A DNA stretch of 64,000 nucleotides. Source: Gammaproteobacteria bacterium (GTDB lineage: Bacteria > Pseudomonadota > Gammaproteobacteria > Pseudomonadales > Halieaceae). Shown piece by piece: positions 1 through 7,768 of this stretch. The stretch spans positions 43,427 to 107,426 of the forward strand of contig JAUHYL010000005.1 of assembly GCA_030426545.1 (NCBI GenBank), written 5' to 3'. The notes below the pieces were generated by a model. It saw only the letters and a list, made by a program, of their open reading frames with translations. It ran no database searches and was not told where the DNA came from. Within the stretch, counting starts at the first letter, position 1, and every line of letters begins with the position of its first letter. The translations under genes were made by a program, and so were the position numbers.

Positions 1-126
1 GAATAAAGCGTGCTGGGCCCTTGAGCGAGCTTGCAAGCGTGCAAAGTCGCTAATCGTATACATTGACGAATCTCCCAAACACATCTACTTATTGTATATA
101 CCCAAATGCTGACAACGGAGAGAGTG

Positions 127-879
127 ATGCGCCGAGTGATCGCCCCGCTTGTAATTTTAACCATGGCAGGCTGTTCAAACGCTCTCTATTTCGGAACCTA
201 TTCCAGAATTGGCATTGACGCCTCAACGGATGGCGCCGGCATTGGGGCTAAACACAGCGAGATTGTAGTCTCGCCTACCAAGTCTGATGGCAGCGCTCAC
301 GATGTATTGGGCAGGGCGGATCACGATCTCTCCCTCATTAGTGCGGTAATTGATGAAGAGTTTGCGGTGGGAGAGGCTGCTAGATGCGCTGCGGCAAGAG
401 TCGTTAGCCAACAGGATGCTGCGAAAGGCTTTGTTGCTATTGATCCTAACGATCCCTCTACGATCTCGGAAGTGGACGGACAGGAAAATACGAAGCTGAT
501 ATTTGGGGCACATACGTCTTATTCACTGGTCGATCTGGCTTGGGGTGAGTCCGCAGTGCGAGGAATCAACTTTGGTTTCAAGCGATCAGTGGGGGTGCGC
601 ATGCCCATCAAAGATGACAGTCTTGGAAGCGCATACACTCGGATAAGATTGAATACGCTCTCTGCGTCTGAGCTAAACGATCCCAATGAACCCGGTTATG
701 CTCCGCCCGATCCCAATAACCCCGGTCCACCAGTTAGTAGAACGGGTGGTGTAAGGACAAAGTCAGTTTTTGCGACTGGTGTGGCGGCGATCATAATGGC
801 AAACGAGCGGGCTTCGGAGATTACCGAGGTTGAAGGCGCTAAAGCTGGCTACCAATGCATCGTTTCTGATGGAAGCTAA
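127..879 (+). CDS. Hypothetical lipoprotein, first of a pair
   Basis: A 250-residue protein of unknown function. The N-terminus has two arginines, a hydrophobic stretch and a lipobox (TMAGC), so it should be exported and lipid-anchored. I place the start at the ATG at 127 because a GGAGAGAG ribosome site lies just before it; an upstream in-frame ATG at 106 lacks one. The mature part has no motif I recognise. A proline and asparagine-rich linker (around residues 190-205, NPNEPGY and DPNNPGPP type) separates a body from a short hydrophobic tail. Its end overlaps the start of the next lipoprotein gene, so the two are probably co-translated. The DNA is AT-richer than the housekeeping genes to the right. 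Confidence 0.6.
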   Translation: MRRVIAPLVILTMAGCSNALYFGTYSRIGIDASTDGAGIGAKHSEIVVSPTKSDGSAHDVLGRADHDLSLISAVIDEEFAVGEAARCAAARVVSQQDAAKGFVAIDPNDPSTISEVDGQENTKLIFGAHTSYSLVDLAWGESAVRGINFGFKRSVGVRMPIKDDSLGSAYTRIRLNTLSASELNDPNEPGYAPPDPNNPGPPVSRTGGVRTKSVFATGVAAIIMANERASEITEVEGAKAGYQCIVSDGS

Positions 880-1267
880 GCTGCAAAAGGCCCTCACATA
901 TTTGGTTCTGTGTTTGGTGCTTGGCGGCTGCAGCATGACTTTTCAATCTAGGGACGGATACCAGACAAGAATGGGGTTTGTATGGGAGCGTAAGAAGCCT
1001 GATCTTGTAAACGGGTTTTCTTATACTGATTCTCGGTTGGCAGGGTTAGGTCTAGATTTTACAAGTGAGACTGGTGGCTTGGTCCTTGGGTATAGATCGG
1101 TCGAAACAATAACCGTGGAGAAGGATTCGCTTCTTGAAGTCGAACTGGGGCCCCAGAGTCGCGCGGTCCAGTTTTGTGTTTTTGAAAGAATTCCGGACTA
1201 CGAAAGTGAGATCGTCCACTCGTCGGAAGAGTCATATTTGGATTTGTCAGCTAGTACCGAAATGTGA
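869..1267 (+). CDS. Hypothetical lipoprotein, second of a pair
   Basis: A 132-residue predicted lipoprotein with a leucine-rich signal segment ending in LGGC. I chose the ATG at 869, which puts the signal peptide at the N-terminus and overlaps the previous stop by 11 bases; a TTG at 830 is also in frame. The mature part has alternating hydrophobic and glycine-rich stretches (GLGLDFTSETGGLVLGYRS) that may form beta strands. The first lipoprotein has a similar glycine-rich strand (GINFGFKRSVGVRMP), so the two could be distant relatives. No family is recognised. Its last 70 bases overlap the 3' end of the convergent peptidase gene. Confidence 0.55.
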   Translation: MEAKLQKALTYLVLCLVLGGCSMTFQSRDGYQTRMGFVWERKKPDLVNGFSYTDSRLAGLGLDFTSETGGLVLGYRSVETITVEKDSLLEVELGPQSRAVQFCVFERIPDYESEIVHSSEESYLDLSASTEM

Positions 1268-1731
1268 ATGTGCTTGATGTGCGGATTACTGCCTGAGTAG
1301 TCTCGCCAAGTCCATGGTGTCACAACGCTGCTAAAAATCCTCCTGTTCCAGATTACGTACTTGATTCGGGGGTCCTTTCCCGTTATCAGTGCATCTGCCA
1401 GCACCTCGCAGTTGCATCCATTGTCTGGATCATTTGTGATGTCTAATGCAGAAACGACGTTGTATTGACCGTCTCGGATGTGCGGATTGTGATCGGAGCG
1501 TCGTCGTCGGTGTGCTCGATCACCTATCCAGCCATCTGAGGCTGTGCTGCGCGCAGGGGCTGCTTGGTTCACTTGGTTGCGAAGTGTTACGAGGGATTCG
1601 GCAAGTCTTGGCGGCCGGTCACGCGAGAAAAAGCTGGACCACTGAATACCGAGCCAGCCTCTCGATGCTTCGTGGTCATCCAGGGTATTTGGTGTGAAAG
1701 CGGAAGTATCGTCCTCAAGCGTAAAAACCAT
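1198..1731 (-). CDS. M15-like peptidoglycan peptidase domain protein
   Basis: A 177-residue protein resembling the D-Ala-D-Ala carboxypeptidase-like domains found in phage and island-borne cell-wall hydrolases. From about residue 79 it shows SDHNP, then ALDIT, the conserved DPRIKYVIWNRRI segment, and near the end NPHIKHIHISV. The spaced His, Asp and HxH residues are the expected zinc ligands and catalytic site of the M15 fold. No signal peptide is visible, as in endolysins that are delivered by other means or act in lysates. A GAGGAG ribosome site sits nine bases before the ATG. It converges on and overlaps the second lipoprotein gene. The family is inferred from motif order; the substrate is not shown. 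Confidence 0.7.
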   Translation of the reverse strand: MVFTLEDDTSAFTPNTLDDHEASRGWLGIQWSSFFSRDRPPRLAESLVTLRNQVNQAAPARSTASDGWIGDRAHRRRRSDHNPHIRDGQYNVVSALDITNDPDNGCNCEVLADALITGKDPRIKYVIWNRRIFSSVVTPWTWRDYSGSNPHIKHIHISVLADKSKYDSSDEWTISLS

Positions 1732-1913
1732 ACCCTGAATCTCCTCTGTTCATGTCCGGGAACTTTGGCTTGAATCGTGATCGAGTCCTATCAGAATAGA
1801 AGCAGAGCGCGATGAGTGCCAATTCATTCACGCGGAGAAGTATGGTTTTTTGATCGATTATCGGTCGTTTGGAGGATGCTTGCGTGTTGGCCGCAGATGC
1901 TTACTTTGGAAAG

Positions 1914-1942
1914 AAAAAGGGCCGCCACAATTGGCGACCCTT
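1914..1942 (-). terminator. Rho-independent terminator of ssrA
   Basis: On the minus strand a 10-bp stem (AAGGGTCGCC with GGCGGCCCTT) around a six-base loop is followed by a run of five T residues. One pair is a U-G wobble only in minus-strand RNA, which supports that direction. It begins six bases after the CCA end of the tmRNA. Confidence 0.8.
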
Positions 1943-1947
1943 CAAAT

Positions 1948-2340
1948 TGGTGGAGGCGGCGGGAATTGAACCCGCGTCCGCCAGTACTCTGCCTTCGGCT
2001 CTACATGCTTAGCTTCCGTTAATTAGTTTAACCGCACACAGCCCAACGGTCAGGACGTGGTTGGCGAGCTCCGTTGTTGATTTAGCAACCTGGCCCGGAA
2101 CATACCCGGTTGCGATCCAGTTCTATATGACAGTTAGTAGCGCGGGGCTGGAACCTTGCTAAAAACCGCTAGGGCCGAAGCCACTAGATGGTGTTAAACG
2201 GACTGCTTACGCGGCCAGCTGTACACCGTAGTTGTCGTCATTGGCAACTAATCAATTACAGCTTTCGATTAACGTGATTCGCTGTCATCACGGCATGCAC
2301 CTAAAGGGTTCGCAACTGTCGTCGAATCCAAATCGCCCCC
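1948..2340 (-). ncRNA. ssrA: tmRNA (transfer-messenger RNA)
   Basis: The 5' end on the minus strand reads GGGGGCGATTTGGATTCGAC and the 3' end carries the T-arm GGTTCAATTCCCGCC and finishes in CCTCCACCA. The first seven bases pair with the seven before ACCA, one pair being a G-U wobble, to make the tRNA-like acceptor stem. The resume reading frame lies at 2245 down to 2207 and encodes ANDDNYGVQLAA followed by a stop. With SmpB, encoded 1.6 kb away, it rescues stalled ribosomes and tags the nascent protein for proteolysis. The molecule is about 393 nt, slightly long for a gammaproteobacterium. Its 3' end faces the putative accessory region. Confidence 0.96.
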
Positions 2341-2355
2341 AATCAGTGTGCGGCT

Positions 2356-2361
2356 ATTATA
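2356..2361 (-). promoter_or_regulatory. -10 box of the ssrA promoter
   Basis: A perfect TATAAT on the minus strand lies 15 bases before the mature tmRNA 5' end. Transcription would start about eight bases before the mature end, matching the short leader that RNase P removes from pre-tmRNA. The -35 region is poorly conserved. Confidence 0.65.
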
Positions 2362-2410
2362 GCCCATTTGAGTACAAATAGCCCCCTGTGGGGCCTGTTC
2401 AACCACCTAC

Positions 2411-2441
2411 TTGAGTCTATGGGTGGTTCCGGAGCTATAAT
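2411..2441 (+). promoter_or_regulatory. Probable promoter of the DUF481 gene
   Basis: TTGAGT at 2411 and a perfect TATAAT at 2436 are separated by 19 bases, slightly wide. The start codon at 2471 would follow a leader of about 20 bases carrying GGAGG. Confidence 0.5.
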
Positions 2442-2470
2442 GCCGCCGCATACGGATGTGGAGGCAGTTA

Positions 2471-3493
2471 ATGATGAATTCAAGGGGTTGGTTTTTGGGG
2501 CTGGCATTGTCGCTGGCTGCGGCAGGCGTACAGGCCGATAAACTGGTAATGAAGAATGGCTCTGTGCTGATCGGCACGCTGGTCAGCGCTGACGAAAGCA
2601 AGGTGGTGTTCAATACGCCCTTTGCCGGCGATATCACGGTGGAGCAGTTCAATATCAAGAACATTGTCACGGAGGGCGAGGTAGACCTGCTGCTCAAGGA
2701 TGGCTCCCTGTACCGCGGCAAGCAGATTGTCACCGAGGATGATCGCCTGTTTGTGCTCCAGGGGGAGGACAAGGCGGTGGAATTCGTGGTGCCTGATATT
2801 GATATGGTGAATCCGGAGCCCTGGCGTATTGGTGAGGGTTATAACTGGTTTGGCCAGTTCAACTTCTCCATGGAATCTGAGCGCGGCAACTCCGATACGG
2901 ACGAGTTGGATACCGATCTGGAGAGTATCTGGCGCAGCATGCTCGACCGCTACACGGTGCGCGGCAACTGGGAAGTGGACGAGGCCAACAACGAGCGCAA
3001 CAAGTACAGCTGGATGCTGCACGGCAAGTACGACCGCTTCAGCGGTGACGATCCCGATAACTATTGGGGCGCCCAGATCCGGTTCGATCACGACGAATTC
3101 CAGGATCTGGACCTCAGAACCTCCATCGGTCCCTACGTGGGTCGCGAGTTCATTGACAGGCCGCGCCTGCGGGTGCATGCCGAAATCGGTTTTGCCTACG
3201 TCGATGAGCAGTTCGACGTCGCCGAAGACAACGACTACTGGGGCGCCACCTGGGAGGCCCGGATGAAGTCAGAGCCCTTCTGGGGCCTTGAGTTCTACGT
3301 CAACCAGGACGGTGTTGTGGATGTTACCGACGCGAGCCAGCTCATCGTCAACACCACGCTCGGCGTGCACCTGCCGACGGTACTGGGCATTACCACCTCG
3401 GCCGAGGCGGTATATGAGTATGACGGTGGCGCGGTTGAGGGCGTGGACGATACCGACGAAACCTATCGCTTCAAGGTCGGCTACCACTGGTAA
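2471..3493 (+). CDS. DUF481-family outer-membrane protein
   Basis: A 340-residue exported protein with a signal peptide ending AAAGVQA. Residues about 25-120 form a beta-rich periplasmic part with repeated segments (KNGSVLIGTLVSADE and KDGSLYRGKQIVTED). The C-terminal two thirds contain alternating aromatic strands and end with a terminal aromatic (YHW), typical of an outer-membrane beta barrel of the DUF481/YdiY type. The function of such proteins is unknown; the barrel fold is inferred from the family. The ATG at 2471 (or the one at 2474) is used because GGAGG lies six bases before it. It is monocistronic: the ssrA promoter diverges on one side and the structured gap lies on the other. Confidence 0.8.
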   Translation: MMNSRGWFLGLALSLAAAGVQADKLVMKNGSVLIGTLVSADESKVVFNTPFAGDITVEQFNIKNIVTEGEVDLLLKDGSLYRGKQIVTEDDRLFVLQGEDKAVEFVVPDIDMVNPEPWRIGEGYNWFGQFNFSMESERGNSDTDELDTDLESIWRSMLDRYTVRGNWEVDEANNERNKYSWMLHGKYDRFSGDDPDNYWGAQIRFDHDEFQDLDLRTSIGPYVGREFIDRPRLRVHAEIGFAYVDEQFDVAEDNDYWGATWEARMKSEPFWGLEFYVNQDGVVDVTDASQLIVNTTLGVHLPTVLGITTSAEAVYEYDGGAVEGVDDTDETYRFKVGYHW

Positions 3494-3575
3494 GTGTTGC
3501 CGGGCGGCGGATCGCCGCTGCGGCGCGCGCCGGGTAGGGTACGTTTACCGGCCAAGGTTGTAGGCGCGCACAGTT

Positions 3576-3772
3576 AAAAGCCGCAGCCGAGGAGCAGACA
3601 CTCTTCGAATGCGGCTCAAAGGCAGGAGCCTCGGTGAGGGTGGCCGCGTGGCCGTGCCCTCACCTGGCACTTTCCTCGATGGGAAAGTCATGCGGTTTTC
3701 ACCGTATTACATGTGGACACCGGGGCGCCTTGGTCGGCACCTTGGGCAGGGTCGGGCGGCCCGCTGTCCACA
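3576..3772. ncRNA. Candidate structured RNA: cluster of consecutive hairpins
   Basis: The 421-base gap between the DUF481 gene and smpB has no convincing reading frame but a dense set of inverted repeats. They are: 3579-3616, a two-part stem (AGCCGCA/TGCGGCT outside CGAGGAG/CTCTTCG); 3612-3629 (GGCTC/GAGCC), which overlaps and would compete with the first; 3633-3664 (GGTGAGGG/CCCTCACC with an inner GGCC pair); 3669-3688 (ACTTTCC/GGAAAGT); 3693-3704 (a four-pair stem with a GAAA loop on the minus strand); and 3712-3772 (TGTGGACA/TGTCCACA). On the minus strand the first stem is followed by TTTT, like a terminator, while G-U wobbles favour the plus strand. I recognise no known RNA family. Confidence 0.45.
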
Positions 3773-3914
3773 GTTATTAATATGGTCCTTCGCGGTCGGC
3801 TCTGCAACGGGGTTCTTAGACCGAGTGTTTCTATTGGGCGATTTCTTAAGAAGGGGTGCCGTTAACGGCGCGGGTCGAGGCGTGTGCGAGGGCCCCTAGG
3901 GCTATTGGTAAGTC

Positions 3915-4397
3915 TTATTGCTTTACGTTCTCGCGCACAATGCGCTGCTTCTGGCGATTCCAGTCGCGCTCTTTCTGCGTATCGCGCTTGTCGTGGGCCT
4001 TCTTGCCCGACGCCAGGGCGATGTTTGCCTTGACCAGGTGTCCCTTCCAGTGAAGTTGCGTGCACACGCAGGTTTGCCCCTTCTGCGAGGTGGCGGCGAG
4101 TATCTTGGCCAGTTCCTTGCGGTGCAGCAGCAGCTTGCGGGTGCGCGTGGGGTCGGTCACGAAGTGGGTAGAGGCGGTCTCCAGCGGGTGAATCGTGGCG
4201 CCCAGCAGCCACGCCTCGCCGTCCTTCATCAGCACGTAGGAATCGGCCAGGTCGACCTTGCCCTGGCGCAGGCTTTTCACTTCCCAGCCGAGCAGGGAGA
4301 CGCCCGCTTCAAAACGTTCCAGCAGTTCATAGTCGAACGTCGCACGCTTGTTGCGCGCGATCACGTTGTCCGGCACCTTGTGTTTCTTTTTCGCCAT
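3915..4397 (-). CDS. smpB: SsrA-binding protein SmpB
   Basis: A 160-residue protein that binds tmRNA and carries it to stalled ribosomes. It shows the family landmarks: N-terminal [28 protein letters not shown], the DSYV segment, and the basic C-terminal tail with [19 protein letters not shown], which reads the empty mRNA channel. The true start is the ATG at 4397 (MAKKKHK); in-frame codons extend 43 residues further upstream but look unconserved. No Shine-Dalgarno sequence precedes this ATG, and a TATAAT lies only seven bases upstream, so the mRNA may be leaderless. Its partner ssrA is on the same strand 1.6 kb downstream. Confidence 0.96.
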   Translation of the reverse strand: MAKKKHKVPDNVIARNKRATFDYELLERFEAGVSLLGWEVKSLRQGKVDLADSYVLMKDGEAWLLGATIHPLETASTHFVTDPTRTRKLLLHRKELAKILAATSQKGQTCVCTQLHWKGHLVKANIALASGKKAHDKRDTQKERDWNRQKQRIVRENVKQ

Positions 4398-4404
4398 GGC
4401 GCGC

Positions 4405-4410
4405 ATTATA
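4405..4410 (-). promoter_or_regulatory. -10 box immediately upstream of smpB
   Basis: A perfect TATAAT on the minus strand ends seven bases before the SmpB ATG, so transcription would begin at or within a base or two of the start codon. No clear -35 hexamer is seen, so this is tentative. Confidence 0.35.
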
Positions 4411-4537
4411 CGGATAACGTCGGCGCATTCGCCCGGCCGCAGCGTGAATCTTTCCCTTTTCAGCCCCGGGGGCCTGCGGCACTCTGAGGCACTGAAACCA
4501 TCGCGCAGACCCGGTGTGCGTGACAATCGATAATAAA

Positions 4538-5944
4538 ATGCGAAACAGCGATGCAGCAGAAGGCCCAGTCCCTTTGGCAGTGAGTGAACCGGTCATCACC
4601 GGCTGGCGCAGTCGTACGACGTTTGTGCTGGCCCTGTCGGCCTCCGCGGTTGGCCTGGGCAACCTGTGGCGCTTTTCCTATCTCAGCGGCGAGTACGGCG
4701 GGGCGCCTTTCGTCATCACCTATATCGCCTGCCTGTTTTTTATCGCGGTGCCACTGCTATTGGCGGAGGTCGTGCTGGGCACGCATGGCCGCGCCGGCCC
4801 GCTGGCGGCCATTCAGCACGCGTGTGACCGCTCCTTGCTGTCGCGTGGCTGGGTGGGAGTGGGTGTGCTCGCCTGCTTTGCCGGCTTCCTGATCCTGGCG
4901 CTGTACTTCACCGTGGCCGGCTGGTCGCTGGCCTACGCCAACGCCATGTACAGCGGCCTGTTCTCCGCCGCACCCGCCTCGGTAGTCGGCAGCTGGTTCG
5001 CTGAGTTTCTCGAGGACCCGGTGCAGCAGGTGTACTGGATGAGCCTGTTCGCCCTGCTGACCTGGGCTGTCGTGGTGCTCGGCGTGCAGCGCGGCATTGG
5101 CCTGGCGGTGTGGCTGGTAGTGCCGGCGTTGCTGGCCATGCTGGGCTTTTTGATCAAGTTCGGCATCGATAACGGCGACATGCCGGCGGCGCAGGCCTTT
5201 TTGTTCAATGTGCGCTGGGTGGATTTCAACGCCACGTCCGCGCTCGCGGCCTTGGGCCATGCGTTCTACACACTGGGGGTGGGCGTGGCCACCGGCATCT
5301 GTTTCGGTGCCTACGCGCCGCAGCGCATTCCTGTTGGGCGCTCTGTCATGGCGGTGGCGGTGTTTGACGTGGTGATAGCGCTGTTTGCCGGGCTGGCGGT
5401 TTTCCCGGTGGTGTTTGCCAACAACGTGGAGCCCGATTTTGGGCCGGGCCTGCTGTTCGTCAGCGTGCCCTACGCCTTTGGCAACATGATTCACGGCGAA
5501 CTGTTCGGCGCGGTGTTTTTTCTGCTGGTTGTGGTCGCCGCGCTGGGCACGGCGGTTGCCCTGATGGAGCCGATCGTGGCCTCACTGATGCAGATCAGCC
5601 ACGTGGAGCGCATCACCGCGTCCTTACTGGTGGCCTGGGCCGGCTGGCTGCTGGCGGTGGGGGCGATCGCGTCGGTGGCCTCGGTGGAATCGCCCTCCTG
5701 GTATGGAAATAGGAACCTGTTTGAGTTTTTGGATTTCGCCAGTGCGGAGCTGCTTCTGCCTCTGGTATCGTTGTTGATTGCGCTGTTCGTGGGCTGGCGT
5801 TTGCGCCCTGAAATCCTGCAGCGCGAGCTTTACCGGGAGTCCAGGTTGTTCTTTTTGTTATGGCGTTTTTCTCTGCGATATGTGGTGCCGCTGGCGGTGG
5901 GTCTCCTGCTGCTGGCACCGCTGTTGTCAAAGGACGGGTTGTGA
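4538..5944 (+). CDS. Sodium-dependent neurotransmitter-symporter family transporter
   Basis: A 468-residue inner-membrane protein of the NSS (SNF, LeuT-like) family, which couples sodium entry to uptake of amino acids or related amines. The first membrane helix has the hallmark [21 protein letters not shown], with the unwound segment that binds substrate and sodium. About eleven to twelve hydrophobic segments follow, the usual number for bacterial members. An ATG at 4538 is a reasonable start; a GTG at 4514 is also in frame. The substrate cannot be read from the sequence. It faces away from smpB and lies 28 bases upstream of ratA on the same strand, so the three genes to 6731 may form one transcript. 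Confidence 0.88.
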   Translation: MRNSDAAEGPVPLAVSEPVITGWRSRTTFVLALSASAVGLGNLWRFSYLSGEYGGAPFVITYIACLFFIAVPLLLAEVVLGTHGRAGPLAAIQHACDRSLLSRGWVGVGVLACFAGFLILALYFTVAGWSLAYANAMYSGLFSAAPASVVGSWFAEFLEDPVQQVYWMSLFALLTWAVVVLGVQRGIGLAVWLVVPALLAMLGFLIKFGIDNGDMPAAQAFLFNVRWVDFNATSALAALGHAFYTLGVGVATGICFGAYAPQRIPVGRSVMAVAVFDVVIALFAGLAVFPVVFANNVEPDFGPGLLFVSVPYAFGNMIHGELFGAVFFLLVVVAALGTAVALMEPIVASLMQISHVERITASLLVAWAGWLLAVGAIASVASVESPSWYGNRNLFEFLDFASAELLLPLVSLLIALFVGWRLRPEILQRELYRESRLFFLLWRFSLRYVVPLAVGLLLLAPLLSKDGL

Positions 5945-5972
5945 TCATGCCGCACATCGGCGGTGTAGCAGC

Positions 5973-6404
5973 ATGACCGTGATAGACCGCAGCGCGCTGC
6001 TGCCGTTTGCCGCGCAACAGCTGTTTGAACTGGTGAACGATATCGAAGCCTATCCGGCCTACATGGACGGCTGTGTCGGTGCCAGCGTGTTGTCGCGTTC
6101 CGGCAATGTGCTGGAGGCGCGCCTGGACCTGGCCCGCGGCGGCATCAGCCAGAGTTTCAGCACGCGCAACGTCCTGTTCGCGCCGAGTGAGATCACGCTG
6201 GAGTTGCTCGACGGTCCCTTCGAGTACCTGCGCGGGCGCTGGGAATTTCGCGCGCTGGACGAGGCAGCGTGTAAAATGAGCCTGAACCTGGAATTCAGCA
6301 TGAACAGCTCGGTGTTGGGCGCCGCTGCCGGCAAGCTGTTCGACAGGGTAACGAACAATCTCGTCGACGCCGTGGGCCGGCGCGCCGCAGATTTATACGG
6401 ATAA
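5973..6404 (+). CDS. ratA: RatA-type START/cyclase-like protein
   Basis: A 143-residue protein of the polyketide cyclase/START fold, the YfjG/RatA and Coq10-like group. The N-terminal VIDRSALLPFAAQQLFELVNDIEAYPAYMDGC is the characteristic helix-grip opening with the AYP.Y motif. In Escherichia coli RatA binds the 50S subunit and can block 70S formation; Coq10 relatives bind ubiquinone. Which role applies here cannot be told. It starts at ATG 5973, shortly after the transporter, and is separated from ratB by three bases. The smpB, ratA, ratB order is conserved in gammaproteobacteria and supports the name. Confidence 0.9.
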   Translation: MTVIDRSALLPFAAQQLFELVNDIEAYPAYMDGCVGASVLSRSGNVLEARLDLARGGISQSFSTRNVLFAPSEITLELLDGPFEYLRGRWEFRALDEAACKMSLNLEFSMNSSVLGAAAGKLFDRVTNNLVDAVGRRAADLYG

Positions 6405-6407
6405 GCA

Positions 6408-6731
6408 ATGAGCGATCAACAGCTAATCAGTGTCGAGGTGGCCTACGCGCTGCCGCACAAACAGGTGATCCGCGAAGTGGACGTTGCCGCCGGTACCTCC
6501 GCGCTGGAAGCGGCGCGCCTGTCGGGCATCAGTGAGCAGTTCGAGGGCATTGACCTGGATAACGCCAAGCTGGGCATCTTTGGCAAGGTGGTGTCCCCTT
6601 CGCAGGTGTTGCAGGCGGGCGACCGGGTGGAAGTCTATCGGCCGCTGATCGCTGATCCGAAGGAAGTACGGCGCGAGCGCGCGGCACGGGCTAAAGAGCG
6701 GCGGGCCAAGGAGAAGGACGAGGCGTCCTAG
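6408..6731 (+). CDS. RnfH-family ubiquitin-like protein (RatB)
   Basis: A 107-residue protein of the UPF0125/RnfH family with a ubiquitin-like beta-grasp fold. It shows VEVAYALPHKQVIREVDV at the start, GIFGKVV in the middle and the DRVEVYRPLIADPKEVRRERA segment, followed by a highly basic, charged tail. It begins three bases after ratA, so the pair is co-translated. The family is often called RatB or RnfH; the molecular role is not established. The end converges on bamE with a small hairpin between them. Confidence 0.9.
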   Translation: MSDQQLISVEVAYALPHKQVIREVDVAAGTSALEAARLSGISEQFEGIDLDNAKLGIFGKVVSPSQVLQAGDRVEVYRPLIADPKEVRRERAARAKERRAKEKDEAS

Positions 6732-6751
6732 CGTTCTAACGGTTTTCGGAT

Positions 6752-6767
6752 GCAGCCTGGCGGCTGC
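6752..6767. terminator. Small hairpin between convergent ratB-like gene and bamE
   Basis: GCAGCC and GGCTGC form a 6-bp stem around TGGC. It sits in the 44-base gap between convergent genes, so it could end transcripts from both sides, but there is no T tract. Confidence 0.3.
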
Positions 6768-6775
6768 CGGCGGGG

Positions 6776-7204
6776 CTACTCGTCGTCTTCGTAGCCTTCA
6801 TCGTCTTCATCTTCGTCGTCCGTTGACGCAGACGCGGGTTCAGGTGCCGGTGCGCTAGCGCTTTGCCAGGCCGGCGGCAGGTAGTCGCCCTTAACCTCAG
6901 CCAGGCTGTCTCCCTCGAAGATCACCGACAGGTGCGCCTCGCTGAGCACATCCTGCCCGTTGCGCTTCACGTAGGGGTAATCCCAGCGATTCTGGTTGAA
7001 CGGGTCCTCGATCAGCGGTGTGCCGAGGATAAAGCGCACCTGGCGGCGGCTCATGCCGGGTTTCAGCTGATCTGCCAGCTCCTGCGTGACGATGTTGCCC
7101 TGCTCCACGTCAATCTTGTACACACCCGGGAAGCCGACGAAGCCGCAGGCGCCCAGGGCGCTGGTGCACAGGGCGACGAACAGGGTGACAAGGGCAAGGC
7201 GCAT
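6776..7204 (-). CDS. bamE: Outer-membrane protein assembly factor BamE
   Basis: A 142-residue lipoprotein of the SmpA/OmlA family, part of the BAM complex that folds outer-membrane proteins. It has a signal peptide with lipobox LGAC, then the family block VYKIDVEQGNIVTQELADQLKPGMSRRQVRFILGTPLIEDPFNQNRWDY. I use the ATG at 7204, which gives a normal signal peptide; an ATG five codons earlier is in frame. The C-terminus carries a long low-complexity tail rich in Ala, Pro and Ser ending in about fifteen mostly acidic residues, longer than the E. coli protein. It is divergent from fur, the usual arrangement in gammaproteobacteria. Confidence 0.94.
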   Translation of the reverse strand: MRLALVTLFVALCTSALGACGFVGFPGVYKIDVEQGNIVTQELADQLKPGMSRRQVRFILGTPLIEDPFNQNRWDYPYVKRNGQDVLSEAHLSVIFEGDSLAEVKGDYLPPAWQSASAPAPEPASASTDDEDEDDEGYEDDE

Positions 7205-7276
7205 GGGCAAAACTTCCACTTCGTTTGCAGGGGTGGCATCATACCGCTACTGCATTGCACAGAGAAGCCCCGGCCT

Positions 7277-7690
7277 ATGGCTGAGCACAATCAGGAATTG
7301 CGTAAGGCCGGGCTGAAGGTCACGCTGCCGCGCGTCAAGATCCTGCAGATTCTCGAGTCCAACAAGGACGGGCAGCAGCACATGAGCGCGGAGGAGGTCT
7401 ACGACGCCCTGCGCGATGCCGGCGAGGAAGTGGGCCTGGCCACTGTCTACCGTGTGCTCACCCAGTTTGAGAGCGCCAAGCTGGTGATCCGTCATTACTT
7501 CGAGGGCGGGCACTCGGTGTTCGAATTGGCCAAGGGCGAACACCATGACCACATGATTTGTGAGTCTACCGGTGAGGTGATCGAGTTTACCGACGCGGTG
7601 ATCGAGCAGCGCCAGCACGAAATCGCCAGGGAACACGGCTACGAGCTGATTGATCACTCGCTGGTGCTGTACGTCCGCAAAAAGCAGTAG
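7277..7690 (+). CDS. fur: Ferric uptake regulator Fur
   Basis: A 137-residue iron-sensing repressor. The winged helix covers about residues 10-80 (AGLKVTLPRVKILQIL, HMSAEEVYDAL, VGLATVYRVLTQFE). The metal-binding dimer domain follows (GGHSVFELAKGEHHDHMIC). The CxxC zinc site of E. coli Fur is represented by one Cys only, with Thr in the second place; Pseudomonas Fur has the same pattern, so this is normal. It starts at ATG 7277, with bamE divergent and recN convergent. A Fur box was not identified in the 72-base gap to bamE. Confidence 0.97.
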   Translation: MAEHNQELRKAGLKVTLPRVKILQILESNKDGQQHMSAEEVYDALRDAGEEVGLATVYRVLTQFESAKLVIRHYFEGGHSVFELAKGEHHDHMICESTGEVIEFTDAVIEQRQHEIAREHGYELIDHSLVLYVRKKQ

Positions 7691-7768
7691 GCTCACTGGC
7701 CGGTCGGCAAGCGGTTCACGGTTTAGCCGACACAATCCCCAATCAATCGTTACCGCTGTGTGTGCGGC

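Noticed and set aside
1816..2022. Small plus-strand frame over the tmRNA 3' end
   Set aside because: It reads antisense through the tRNA-like domain and terminator, so it is a shadow of the RNA gene.
7277..7690. Fur missing the second Cys of a CxxC site
   Set aside because: Pseudomonas Fur has the same Cys-to-Thr pattern, so it is normal for this lineage.
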